DNA of 64,000 bases from Sulfomarinibacter sp963733915 (GTDB taxonomy: Bacteria; Acidobacteriota; Thermoanaerobaculia; Thermoanaerobaculales; Sulfomarinibacteraceae): assembly GCA_963733915.1 (NCBI GenBank), contig CAVTEP010000009.1, positions 1 to 64,000 of the forward strand, in the 5' to 3' direction. Of the stretch, positions 36,585 through 45,683 are shown one piece after another. The notes under the pieces are model-generated. The model had not been told where the DNA came from, made no database searches, and was given only the letters and a program-made list of their open reading frames with translations. Within the stretch, counting starts at the first letter, position 1, and every line of letters starts with the position of its first letter. Position numbers and translations under genes: made by a program.

Positions 36585-37329
36585 ATGCGTCTGCAGCTCA
36601 TGTCCTGGCCCGAGGTCGAAGCCTATCTGAACGACAGCAACGGCATCATCGTGCCGATCGGCGCCACCGAGCAGCACGGCCCCACCGGGTTGATCGGCAC
36701 CGACGCGATCTGCGCCGAAAGCTTCAGCTGGCGGGCGGCCGAAATCGCGAACGCGGTGGTGGCCCCGACGCTCAACATGGGCATGTCGGAGCATCACATG
36801 CATTTCCCCGGCTCGATCACTCTGCGGCCGGCGACCCTGGTCGCGGTGGTTCGCGACGTGATCCTGTCGCTTGCACGCCACGGCTTCCGGCGGATCTTCT
36901 TTGTCAACGGCCACGGCGGCAACACGGCCTCCATCAACACCGGTTTCTTCGAGGCCTATGCCGATGCGCCGCAGCTGGTGGATGGCGGCGACGACCTGCG
37001 CTGTGTGTGCACCGAGTGGTGGCACCTGCGCGTCGGCACAGGCTTTGAGCAAGGAGTTGTTTGACAACCGTGACGGCGACCACGCCTCGGCGTCGGAGGT
37101 CTCGGTGGCGGCGGCCGCTTATCCCGACCACCTCAAGACCGCCCGACTCGAGCCCGAACCCGCTCCTTCCAGCCACGTCTTCGGTCCGGCCGACTTCAGG
37201 CGTCGCTACCCGGAGGGGCGGATGGGCTCGCACCCCGAGCTGGCGTCGGTCGAGGCCGGGCGGAGGATCATCGACGCCGTCGCCGCAGACCTCGCCGAGG
37301 AATATCGGAAGTTCCTCACAGAGGAGTAA
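36585..37329 (+). CDS. Creatininase family amidohydrolase (one apparent frameshift)
   Basis: About 247 residues. MSWPEVEAYLNDSNGIIVPI, GATEQHGPTGLIGTDA, MGMSEHHMHFPGSITL and FVNGHGGNTASINTGFFEAY are the metal-binding and active-site segments of the creatininase family (creatinine, mycofactocin and formamide-type amidohydrolases). The last 95 residues, including NRDGDHASASEVS with the family D-H-A pair, lie in another frame; deleting a G near 37038 reconnects RVAQALSKELFD. Start ATG 36585 after ggagg. The exact substrate cannot be assigned. Confidence 0.85.
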
Positions 37330-37361
37330 CGGCGCAAGGGTTTGGGGGCGGGCGACATTCT

Positions 37362-37493
37362 GAAAAGGGGAAAAGGAGAAAAGGGGAAAAGGAGACCGCC
37401 CGCCCTCCCCCTGTGCCCTGACGCAACCTTGCGCCTCTTCCCCTCTGCTCTTTTTCTCCTTTTCTCCTTTTCGCGGAAGGGGCGGGCGGGCGG
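37362..37493. repeat. GGGGAAAA word hairpin element with G-quadruplex-type arm
   Basis: Left words gaaaaggggaaaaggagaaa lead into the C-rich arm ccgcccgccctcccc. The right side has ctttttctccttttctcc words followed by ggggcgggcgggcgg (37479-37493), which has four closely spaced G-runs, the last only two bases long. The element lies at the 3' end of the creatininase-family gene and upstream of the aminotransferase gene. Confidence 0.75.
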
Positions 37494-37521
37494 AGTACAA
37501 TCCGACCGTCGGGAGGATTGA

Positions 37522-38746
37522 TTGGACGCCTTGTTCCGTTTTTCCGCGCTTGCCGAGAAGATGCAGCCGTCGCCGATCCGCGAGCTCTTCCAGATGATCC
37601 AGCGGCCGGGGATGATCTCCTTTGCCGGCGGGCTCCCCGACCCGGACACCTTCCCGGTCGAGGCTTTCGCCTCCTGCGCCGACGTGCTCTCCCGCGACGG
37701 CCGCACGGTCCTGCAGTATGGCGCTTCGGAGGGCTATCCACCATTGCGCGAGGCCATCCTCGACATGATGGCGGTGCGACTCGGCTACCGCCCACAGGGC
37801 GACGAGCTGCTCGTCACCTCGGGCTCGCAACAGGCGGTGGACCTCATCGCCCGCGCGTTGCTCGACCCCGGCGACGTGGTGCTGGTCGAGGCGCCCACGT
37901 ATCCCGGCACCGTCCACTGCCTGCGCAACGCCGGCGCCCGCTTTGGGTTGGTGCCCGCGGACGGCGATGGGATGCAGGTCGAGGCGCTGCCCGAGGTGAT
38001 CGAACGCTCCCAGACGGCGGCGGGCCGCCGGCCGAAGCTCATCTACACCGTGCCCGACTTCTCCAACCCGTCGGGCGCCTGCATGAGCCTCGAACGCCGC
38101 CGCCGTCTGGTCGAGCTCGCGGCCGAGCTCGAGATCCCGATCTTCGAGGACGATCCCTACGGGCGGCTGCGCTTTGCGGGCGAGACGCTGCCGACCCTCA
38201 AGGCGCTGGTCGGCGACGCACCGCAGGTGATCTACGCCTCTTCCTTCTCCAAGGTCCTGGCGCCCGGCGTCCGCGTCGCGTGGACCGTGGCAGCGCCAAA
38301 GCTCATCCGTTCGATGGTCCTCATGCGCCAGGGGGAGGACCTCTGCACCTCGACCGTCACCCAGGCGCTGGTCGCCGAGTACTGCACCCGGGGCCTGCTC
38401 GAGGAGCACCTCGGTCTCATCGTCGACACCTACGCCCGCAAGAGCCGCGCCATGCAGATCGCCCTCGAGCGCCACCTCCCCACGGGCGCCGCCCACTGGC
38501 ACGAGCCGCGGGGCGGGTTCTTCTTCTGGCTCCAACTGGCGGCGGGCGACAGCCGCTCGCTCTTCGATCGCGGGGTCGAGGCCAAGGTCGCCTTCGTTCC
38601 CGGCCACGCCTTCTACCCCGACGCCGACGAGCAGGTCGGCGACGGTCTTGACGGGCGAGCGCTTTGCCCGTCTGTGCTTCACCTATGCTGACGAGGCCGC
38701 CATCGATGAGGGCTGCCGGAGGTTAGGCGGGGCGCTGAAGACCTGA
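37522..38746 (+). CDS. PLP-dependent aminotransferase, class I/II (2-aminoadipate/MocR type; apparent 3' frameshift)
   Basis: About 407 residues. Fold-type I motifs: ISFAGGLPDPDTFPVEAF, LQYGASEGYPPLREAI, SGSQQAVDLIARALLDPGD, DFSNPSGACMSLERRRRL, EDDPYGRLRF, and SSFSKVLAPGVRVAW with the PLP lysine. This is the LysN/2-aminoadipate aminotransferase-like group. TTG start at 37522 supported by gggagga. The end TGERFARLCFTYADEAAI, then LGGALKT, lies one base out of frame from about 38645 (an extra G); the natural stop is 38744-38746. Confidence 0.87.
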
Positions 38747-38828
38747 TTCAGCGGTCCCAGCCGAGTCGGCACGAAAAATATTCGACACGGTGGCGCGGTA
38801 TACTCTCTCCGGTGATGGGCGCCGTCTC

Positions 38829-41800
38829 ATGAAAATACTCCGCAAGGTCTTCCCGTTTCTCGATTGGTTCCGGGAGCTGACACCAGAGACGATGCGCGTC
38901 GACTTCGTCGCCGGGCTCACCGTCGCCCTGGTGTTGGTCCCGCAGTCGATGGCCTACGCGCAGCTCGCCGGGCTGCCCGCCTACTACGGGCTGTACGCCG
39001 CCTTTCTCCCACCGATGGTCGCCAATCTGTTCGGGTCGAGCCGTCAGCTGGCCACCGGTCCGGTTGCCGTCGTGTCGCTGATGACGGCGGCAACCCTCGA
39101 GCCGCTTGCCACCGCCGGCGGCGAGCAGTTCATCGCCTACGCCATCCTCCTCGCCTTGATGGTGGGGATCTTCCAGTTCCTCCTCGGAATTGCCCGACTC
39201 GGTCTGGTGGTCAACTTTCTTTCGCACCCGGTAGTCAACGGCTTCACCAACGCCGCAGCGATCATCATCGCCACCTCACAGCTCGACAAGATCTTCGGGG
39301 TGTCGGTGGAGAAAGCGGAGCACCACTACGAGACGATTCAGAGAGTGGTCGAGGCAGCGGTCCACTGGACCCATCTGCCGACCCTCGGCATGGCCGTGGT
39401 GGCCTTCGCGGTGATGGTCGGGGTTCGTCGCCTCAACCCGCGGCTGCCAAATGTGTTGATCGCGGTGGTGGTGACCAGCCTGCTGGCCTGGGCTTTCGGT
39501 TTCGAACACAACGAAACCGTGTCGGAGCACGAGATCAACTCGCCGCGGCTGCCCGCCCTGGTCGAAGATTTCAATACCAGGGTCACGACCCAGAAACGCA
39601 TGGAGGAGCTCCGTTTCGAAGGCAGTCAAACCAGCATGACGATCGCACACGGCGCCGGCGAGTTCTGCCAGCGTTGCCACAGCGAACGAAACGTCGATGC
39701 CCTCGAAAGCCACCTGACCATCGCCGACGACGGTGGGATCCCGGAGCGGGCGCTCGCCCTCCACCAGATGGCGGGGCTGTTGGACACCCATATCGACGGC
39801 CTCAGGGAAGAGGTTTCGGTCACCCGGACCGCGCTCCGCTCCCTGGCCGTGGTGCGCGTGCCGGACGGCAATCCTTCCGCAGGTTTCTACGAGCGGGACC
39901 TGTTGCCAATCGGCGCACCCACCGACGGGCGTCGTTGGCGACTCAAGGTGGGCGGTCGCCCACTCGACCCCGAGAACCTGCTGTTGGTCGGCGGTGGCGC
40001 GGTGGTCGGGGTGATTCCCCGCGGTTTACCGTCACCACAGGCACCCCGCCTCGACACGACCGTCATTCCAAAGCTGCTGGCGCCGGCCATCATCATCTCG
40101 CTCCTGGGTTTCATGGAGGCGATCTCGATCGCCAAGGCCATGGCAGCAAAGACCCGCCAGCGCCTCGACCCCAATCAGGAGCTCATCGGCCAGGGTCTCG
40201 CCAACATGGTCGGCTGTGTCTTCCAGAGCTATGCCGTATCGGGTTCGTTTTCGCGCTCGGCCGTCAACCTCCAGGCTGGTGCCAGGACCGGCCTGTCCAA
40301 CGTCTTTTCGAGCGGCGTCGTGATGATCGTCCTCCTGTTCTTGTCGCCGTTGTTGTACTACCTCCCGCAGGCGGTGCTGGCGGCGATCATCATGATGGCG
40401 GTGATCGGTCTGCTCAACGTCAGCGGATTTGTGCACGCCTGGCGGACCAACCCATTTGACGGTCTGGTTTCGGTGATCACCTTCACAGGGACCCTCGCCC
40501 TCGCTCCCCACCTCGATTGGGGCATCTTCATGGGTGTGGCATTGTCGCTTGGCGGCTATTTCTTCCGGTCGATGCGACCGCACGTGGTGCGGCTGGCTCC
40601 GGCAGCGGACGGCACCATGCACGATGCCGGCCGCCACGAACTTCGAAGCTGTCGCTACGTCGCGGTTGTCGGTTTTGACGGACCTCTCAATTTCGCGAGC
40701 ACCTCGTACCTCGAGGACGAGATCCTGAGGCAGGTTGCGGACCATCCCGACCTCCGTTATCTGCTGCTCTCCGGTCAAGGCATTACCGAGGTCGACGCCT
40801 CAGGCGAAGAAACCCTGCGCCATCTCGTGGATCGTCTGCGAGCCACCCACATTCAGGTCGCCATCACGGATATTTCAGACAAGGTGCTCGATGTTCTGAA
40901 ACGCTCGCATCTGTACGAGCGGATCGGTGAGGAATACATTTTCGCCACCGATGCGCGGGCCATCGCCGCGATCTACGCCCCGGCCCATCGTGAAACCGAC
41001 GAGATCGACTGCCCGTTCCTCGGCATTGTCCCCCGCCTCACCGAGCTGTCCCTGCACCCGGACGGCTCGCTCCACGACGCCGCCCGCTACCGCCTGCCGA
41101 TGTGCCGGCATGTAGCCGTCTTGCGGATCGAAAGCCCCATCAACAGGGCCAATGTTCGTTACGTCGAAGAGTGGATATTCGAACGAGTCGCGAATCGACC
41201 CGACATCCGTCACATAGTGATCGTCGCTCACGACGTGACCTCGATCGACACCGAAGGCGCCCAACGCCTCTGTCGGCTGGTGGATGAGCTCAAGACGCAC
41301 GATCTCGAGGTTTCGTTCTGCGGGGTCCCGGACGTCGTGGTCGACGCCGTGGTTCAGATCGGACGCCGCGATGTGATGGACGAATTCCACCTCTATGCGA
41401 CAGGATCGGTGGCCGTGGGGTCCATATGGGCGGTGGCCCACGTGGATTCCGATGAACGCGCGTGTCCGCTCAATCCGTTGGCTCCCCAACTGACCGAGCT
41501 CAGCGTCCACCCGAAGGGCGGACTACGCGACGCTGTCCGATCCGGTCTCCGTCTGTGTCCGACGATCGCCGTCCTGAGGTTGGACAGCGCCTCGGGTTTC
41601 GCCAGCCGCGGCGTCATGATCAGCGAGTTCGACCGCTGGCGACGCAACCGTCCCCGGGTCACAACGATCGTTTTCGTGTGCACCGCGTTGACCCGCCTGG
41701 AGCCAACCCAGGCGGAGAACCTCTTCGAGTTGGTGCGGCATGCGCGACAGAACGGTTACAGGGTGACGTTGTGCCGGCTGCCGGACTCCCTCTTCGAGAC

Positions 41801-42407
41801 GCTGGCTCGCACCGGAGTCGGCGATCTTATCGGCGTCGATGATATCTACCCGTCGGTGACCGGGGCGCTGGCCGAAATGTGGGGCGAGTCCCACCCCTCG
41901 GGAGAAGACCTGAGCTGCCCGCTCGAGGGTCTCCTGCCGCACGTCACCGAGCTTTCCTTCCACCCCGACGGTTCGTTCCGCAACGCTCGGAGACACTCGC
42001 TGGCGCGATGCCGCTTCGTCTCGGTGGTTCGCTTCGACGGCCGCCTCGACTACTCCACGCTCAAACACTTCATCCGCGGGATCGATGGTGTGGTCGATAG
42101 CCTCCCCGAGCTGCGCTGCCTGATAATCGCCGGCCACACCCTCGAACGGATCGACGAGGAGGCGGCCGAAGGCCTGGTGGAGTTCTTCGATCGCCTGCGA
42201 AACGGAGGTCTTCGGGTGTGCGTCAGCGGCCTCCGCGACGAGGTCCTCGATGTTCTGCGACGCACCGGTGTGCACACGGCATTGGGCGAGGAGTGCATCT
42301 TTCCGACCCAGGCCAGGGCCATCGAGTGTGCCCACGCCGAAACCCATCAGGGGATGGACGAGGCTCGTTGTCCCCTCATCGAGGTTGTGGCGATCGATTC
42401 CGAATAG
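38829..42407 (+). CDS. SulP-family anion transporter with four tandem STAS units and a large insert
   Basis: About 1192 residues, roughly twice the family length. The membrane domain has LTVALVLVPQSMAYAQLAGL, ATGPVAVVSLM, SHPVVNGFTNAAAIII and QSYAVSGSFSRSAVNLQAG. Between the two halves of the membrane domain sits a hydrophilic insert (about residues 245-400) containing CQRCH at 280-284. The C-terminus has four STAS-like units of exactly 151 residues each; the equivalent Asp residues fall at about 594, 745, 896 and 1047, within the repeated LTELSxHPDGS motif. STAS domains normally regulate transport. ATG at 38829; a start 13 codons upstream is possible. The anion is unknown (sulfate or bicarbonate class). 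Confidence 0.9.
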   Translation: MKILRKVFPFLDWFRELTPETMRVDFVAGLTVALVLVPQSMAYAQLAGLPAYYGLYAAFLPPMVANLFGSSRQLATGPVAVVSLMTAATLEPLATAGGEQFIAYAILLALMVGIFQFLLGIARLGLVVNFLSHPVVNGFTNAAAIIIATSQLDKIFGVSVEKAEHHYETIQRVVEAAVHWTHLPTLGMAVVAFAVMVGVRRLNPRLPNVLIAVVVTSLLAWAFGFEHNETVSEHEINSPRLPALVEDFNTRVTTQKRMEELRFEGSQTSMTIAHGAGEFCQRCHSERNVDALESHLTIADDGGIPERALALHQMAGLLDTHIDGLREEVSVTRTALRSLAVVRVPDGNPSAGFYERDLLPIGAPTDGRRWRLKVGGRPLDPENLLLVGGGAVVGVIPRGLPSPQAPRLDTTVIPKLLAPAIIISLLGFMEAISIAKAMAAKTRQRLDPNQELIGQGLANMVGCVFQSYAVSGSFSRSAVNLQAGARTGLSNVFSSGVVMIVLLFLSPLLYYLPQAVLAAIIMMAVIGLLNVSGFVHAWRTNPFDGLVSVITFTGTLALAPHLDWGIFMGVALSLGGYFFRSMRPHVVRLAPAADGTMHDAGRHELRSCRYVAVVGFDGPLNFASTSYLEDEILRQVADHPDLRYLLLSGQGITEVDASGEETLRHLVDRLRATHIQVAITDISDKVLDVLKRSHLYERIGEEYIFATDARAIAAIYAPAHRETDEIDCPFLGIVPRLTELSLHPDGSLHDAARYRLPMCRHVAVLRIESPINRANVRYVEEWIFERVANRPDIRHIVIVAHDVTSIDTEGAQRLCRLVDELKTHDLEVSFCGVPDVVVDAVVQIGRRDVMDEFHLYATGSVAVGSIWAVAHVDSDERACPLNPLAPQLTELSVHPKGGLRDAVRSGLRLCPTIAVLRLDSASGFASRGVMISEFDRWRRNRPRVTTIVFVCTALTRLEPTQAENLFELVRHARQNGYRVTLCRLPDSLFETLARTGVGDLIGVDDIYPSVTGALAEMWGESHPSGEDLSCPLEGLLPHVTELSFHPDGSFRNARRHSLARCRFVSVVRFDGRLDYSTLKHFIRGIDGVVDSLPELRCLIIAGHTLERIDEEAAEGLVEFFDRLRNGGLRVCVSGLRDEVLDVLRRTGVHTALGEECIFPTQARAIECAHAETHQGMDEARCPLIEVVAIDSE

Positions 42408-42414
42408 ACTCTTC

Positions 42415-42846
42415 CTACCAGCCCTTGGTCTTCATGATGTCGTCGATGTGCTCCTGGGCGATTTCCTCCTCGCGCGCCAGCCGCGCCGCGCGTGCGGACC
42501 GGATGCGTTGCACCAGGGTCTCCACGTCGGTCGGCTTCTCGAAGATGTCGGTGGCCCCGAGACGGGTCGCTTCGACGGCGGTCTGAACGGTTGCGCGACC
42601 CGAAAGGATCATCACCTGCAGCTCGGGTTGTAACTCACGCAGCCGGCGAAGCGTCTCGATGCCGTCCAAACCGGGCATCGCGAGATCCAGAACCACCGCG
42701 TCAAAGGTCTGCCCCTCGACGGCGCTCAAAGCTTCCCGTCCGGAGGCGGCACAAACGACCTCGAGCCCACGGATCCGCAAGCGCTCGGCCAGCGCTTCGA
42801 GGAACGTCACCTCGTCGTCAACCAGAAGAACTCGATCCATGGCCAT
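42415..42846 (-). CDS. Single-domain response regulator
   Basis: 143 residues: one receiver domain (VLLVDDEVTFLEALAERL, phospho-acceptor in VVLDLAMPGLDGIETL, T/S and K in ILSGRATVQ and FEKPTDVETL) plus a short charged helix. There is no output domain. ATG directly abuts the stop of the upstream degenerate histidine kinase gene. Last of five same-strand signalling genes; converges with the SulP gene, whose stop is 7 bases away. Confidence 0.9.
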   Translation of the reverse strand: MAMDRVLLVDDEVTFLEALAERLRIRGLEVVCAASGREALSAVEGQTFDAVVLDLAMPGLDGIETLRRLRELQPELQVMILSGRATVQTAVEATRLGATDIFEKPTDVETLVQRIRSARAARLAREEEIAQEHIDDIMKTKGW

Positions 42847-43560
42847 TTAAACCCCCCCTTCCCGGTCAACCACTCGGGCGGCCGGCCCGGTCGACTCCGA
42901 ACCCAGTTTCAGTACGATGTTGTATCCGCCTCCGGAAGCTCGTTCGAGTCGCGGCACCACCGCCAGGGCCGCGCAACCGGCCTCGAGCATCGCCGCAATC
43001 GACGCATCAGGTTTCAGGTCGGGGATCGGGTCGGCGCTGCCCACGATGACTCGCGCGCCGTCGGGCCCTTCTTCGGCCGACACCTCGATCCGCCGCTCGG
43101 AGGCAGCAGCCGCCAACGCCGCCCGTAGGCACGCATGGAGGGCCAGCAGCAGGGCGAAGCGATCGCCCCGATGAGCGATCGGGCTTACGGTTGGACGAAC
43201 CTCGAAAGCGACCTCCGCAAGGCGGGCCGCCCGCGCCGCCAGTGTGCCAAAGAGGATGAGGGTCTCGCCGAGGTCAAAGGTCCCGTCGGTTTCGTCGACG
43301 CTGTGGGACAGTCGGTGCAGACTGCGGTTGATTTCCTCTCCGCGAACGACCTGCGCCTTGATCCGCGCCGCGAGATCGGCCACCCGGCTGAAACCAGCTG
43401 CACCACCCTGGGCGGCCGCGGTGAGGATGTCCTGCTGGAGACCGGAGAGCTCATTGATGATGTTGAAGACGTTGCTCAGCTCGTGCGACAGCCCGGCGCC
43501 AATCGCGCCAAAGAAGTGGAGGCCCTCACGCTCCAGGGGTCGCACGGGCTCGTCACTCAT
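42847..43560 (-). CDS. Histidine-kinase-like protein with degenerate ATPase domain
   Basis: 237 residues, no membrane segment. The dimerisation/phospho-acceptor helix is present (FFGAIGAGLSHELSNVFNII, His in the H-box). The second half has the layout of a HATPase fold but lacks recognisable N, G1 and G2 boxes: where N-x-x-x-N would be it reads LLLALHACLRAALAAAASE. It may act as a phosphotransfer or phosphatase partner rather than as an autokinase. It overlaps the upstream receiver gene by 8 bases. Confidence 0.7.
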   Translation of the reverse strand: MSDEPVRPLEREGLHFFGAIGAGLSHELSNVFNIINELSGLQQDILTAAAQGGAAGFSRVADLAARIKAQVVRGEEINRSLHRLSHSVDETDGTFDLGETLILFGTLAARAARLAEVAFEVRPTVSPIAHRGDRFALLLALHACLRAALAAAASERRIEVSAEEGPDGARVIVGSADPIPDLKPDASIAAMLEAGCAALAVVPRLERASGGGYNIVLKLGSESTGPAARVVDREGGV

Positions 43561-43951
43561 TCGGATGGCCTCTTTCGTCGGAGGCAGTCGCCTGCTCGAT
43601 GGTCGCCAACAGGTCCTCGAGGTCGACCGGCTTCTGCAGGTAGGCCACCGCCCCGAGACGGCGTCCGATTTCGCTGTCCTCGGCCGATCCGTGCCCGGTC
43701 ATCAGAATGACCTTGACGTCGGGGTTCCGTCGGTTGATGGTTCGAAGGACCTCGATCCCGCCGATTCCCGGCATCTTGACGTCGATGATGACGACCTGAA
43801 AGGCCCCGTCGCGCAAACGGTGGAGCGCCTCGTCTCCCGAGGTGACGCCTTCCGCGTCGATGCCCCGAAGCTCGAGCCGCTCCACGACCGTCGAGACGAG
43901 CTCCTCCTCGTCATCGACAAACAACAGCTTCAGATGGTCCATAGGCCTCAC
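43553..43951 (-). CDS. Single-domain response regulator
   Basis: 132 residues, a receiver domain only: LLFVDDEEELVSTVVERL, phospho-Asp in VVIIDVKMPGIGGIEVL, ILMTGHGSAEDSE, and the K of LQKPVDLEDLL. Sits between two histidine-kinase-type genes with which it overlaps (ATGA with the upstream kinase), so it is likely the direct phosphorylation target. No DNA-binding output. Confidence 0.92.
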   Translation of the reverse strand: MRPMDHLKLLFVDDEEELVSTVVERLELRGIDAEGVTSGDEALHRLRDGAFQVVIIDVKMPGIGGIEVLRTINRRNPDVKVILMTGHGSAEDSEIGRRLGAVAYLQKPVDLEDLLATIEQATASDERGHPNE

Positions 43952-45672
43952 CCCTCCCGCGAAACCGGTAGGACGACCGTGAAGCGGGTCCCTTCGCCGA
44001 CCGTGCTGTCGACCCGGATTTCGCCTCCCAGCTTCTTGACGATTCCATAGGTGATGGATAGTCCGAGCCCGGTGCCTGAACCCTGTTTGGTGGTGAAAAA
44101 CGGCTCGAAGATCCTCTCCAGATGCGCTTTCGGGATGCCGACGCCGTTGTCGGCGACGGTCACCGCAACGCGATCCGGGTCCTCGCGCGCGATCTCGATC
44201 CTGATCTCGCCTCCCTCAGCAACGGCGGCGAAAGCGTTGTTGAGAATGTTGAGGAAGACCTGTTGCAGCTGGCCGCGATCGCTGGCGATGGTCGGCAGTT
44301 TGGGGTCGATCTGGAAACCAACCGTCACGTCCCGGTACTCCGCCTCCTTTTCCAGAAAGCCCAGAACTTCTCTGAGCAGGCTCTCGAGATCGATCGTCTC
44401 GGTCTTGACGTCCATATGACGCGCAAACCCGAGCAGGCGATGGGTCACCTTTTTACACCGTTGAACCGACCTCAGGATCGAGTCCACGGCGCCAACCAGC
44501 CGCTCCCGATGCTCGACATCGGGGCCTACCGTGACCAGATCCAGCACCAGACCGGCCTTCTCGTTGATGATAGCGAGTGGGTTGTTGATCTCGTGGGCGA
44601 CCCCGGCGGCCAAGCGTCCGATGGATGCGAGCTTGTTGCTGTACTCCACGTGGTGGTAGAGGGCCGTGCGTCGTTCGTCAGCCTCGCGCATCCTCCGGAT
44701 CAGGAGACCCGAACCCCAGAGAACCACCCCCACGATCAGAGCCGTGCTGGCTAGGAGGAAGCCGATCAGCTCGCTGCGGAGCGTAAACCAGCGCCCCATC
44801 GCCTCACGCGCCGGTTTGATGTGGACCAGGATGAAAGGCGAGCTTGCGATGTAGGCCGACGACATGAAAACCTTCTCGCCGTGAGGATCCACAACCTCGA
44901 CATCCTCTACGCTAGGAGAGAAGTGTGGAACCGGCATCGGAAACGACCGCAGGATCTCCCCATAGCGCCGCGACGGCGACTGGAGAATACCGTCGCGATT
45001 GATGAGAAACACGTCGTCGTTGGGATTCAGACCGGCGGTGAGTATCTGTTCACTGAGCATGTCCGCGTCGATCGTCGCACGCAGGATGTAAAAGCCACCA
45101 TCATCCCGGTCGTGCCGGGTGGCGATCGCGAAGTGAGGCGAGTTGCGAAAACCGAGAAAGACATCACTGGTGTAGGTACCTAGCCGCGCGACCTCATGGA
45201 ACCAGTCCTGGTCGACGTAATTTCGACCCTCCAGCTCGTAGGGACCCGAGTAGCACGGCTGGTTTCCGTGGTCGTCGATCACCCCGAGATCGACGAACGC
45301 GCCGACCTCTAGGGAGCGGTTGAGGTTGGAGATCATTCGCATCAGGGACTGCTCGTTGCACAGGTCGGTGAATGGGCGCTCGTGCACCAGAAAGGTCAGC
45401 GCCGATCGTCGCTCGGACAAAAAGAGTTCCAGCGAGCGCTTGGTGTTGAGGGTCAGCCGCGCCATGGGCTGTACCGCTTCCGCCTGCAATGCTTGCCGGT
45501 ACTGCACGTAGTTCATCAACGTGGTGATGATCAGGGGCACCAGGGCAACCGTGGCGGTCGCCACGACAACTGACCTCCGCAGCGTCCGGTACGCACTCTT
45601 GGGTACGCTGCCGTCGGCTTCGGCGGGCTCCGGCATGGAAAAACGGGGCAAGAGACCGCGGGGCAGAGACAT
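43948..45672 (-). CDS. Membrane sensor histidine kinase with extracytoplasmic Cache-like domain
   Basis: 574 residues. Two membrane helices (VVVATATVALVPLIITTLM near 35-55 and LIGFLLASTALIVGVVLWG near 310) flank a periplasmic region of about 240 residues with Cache-type features (EGRNYVDQDWFHEVARLG, FLGFRNSPHFAIATRH). HisKA follows with the phospho-His in AAGVAHEINNPLAIINEKAG, and an intact HATPase (NILNNAFAAVAE, VADNGVGIPKAHLERIFEPF, TKQGSGTGLGLSI). It is the functional kinase of the operon. Ligand unknown; Cache domains often bind small organic molecules. Confidence 0.93.
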   Translation of the reverse strand: MSLPRGLLPRFSMPEPAEADGSVPKSAYRTLRRSVVVATATVALVPLIITTLMNYVQYRQALQAEAVQPMARLTLNTKRSLELFLSERRSALTFLVHERPFTDLCNEQSLMRMISNLNRSLEVGAFVDLGVIDDHGNQPCYSGPYELEGRNYVDQDWFHEVARLGTYTSDVFLGFRNSPHFAIATRHDRDDGGFYILRATIDADMLSEQILTAGLNPNDDVFLINRDGILQSPSRRYGEILRSFPMPVPHFSPSVEDVEVVDPHGEKVFMSSAYIASSPFILVHIKPAREAMGRWFTLRSELIGFLLASTALIVGVVLWGSGLLIRRMREADERRTALYHHVEYSNKLASIGRLAAGVAHEINNPLAIINEKAGLVLDLVTVGPDVEHRERLVGAVDSILRSVQRCKKVTHRLLGFARHMDVKTETIDLESLLREVLGFLEKEAEYRDVTVGFQIDPKLPTIASDRGQLQQVFLNILNNAFAAVAEGGEIRIEIAREDPDRVAVTVADNGVGIPKAHLERIFEPFFTTKQGSGTGLGLSITYGIVKKLGGEIRVDSTVGEGTRFTVVLPVSREG

Positions 45673-45683
45673 GAAAAGCGCTC

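Noticed and set aside
36934..38682. 582-codon open frame on the - strand opposite the aminotransferase
   Set aside because: Antisense of fold-type I PLP motifs on the + strand; its Arg/Asp/His-rich composition is typical of a GC shadow.
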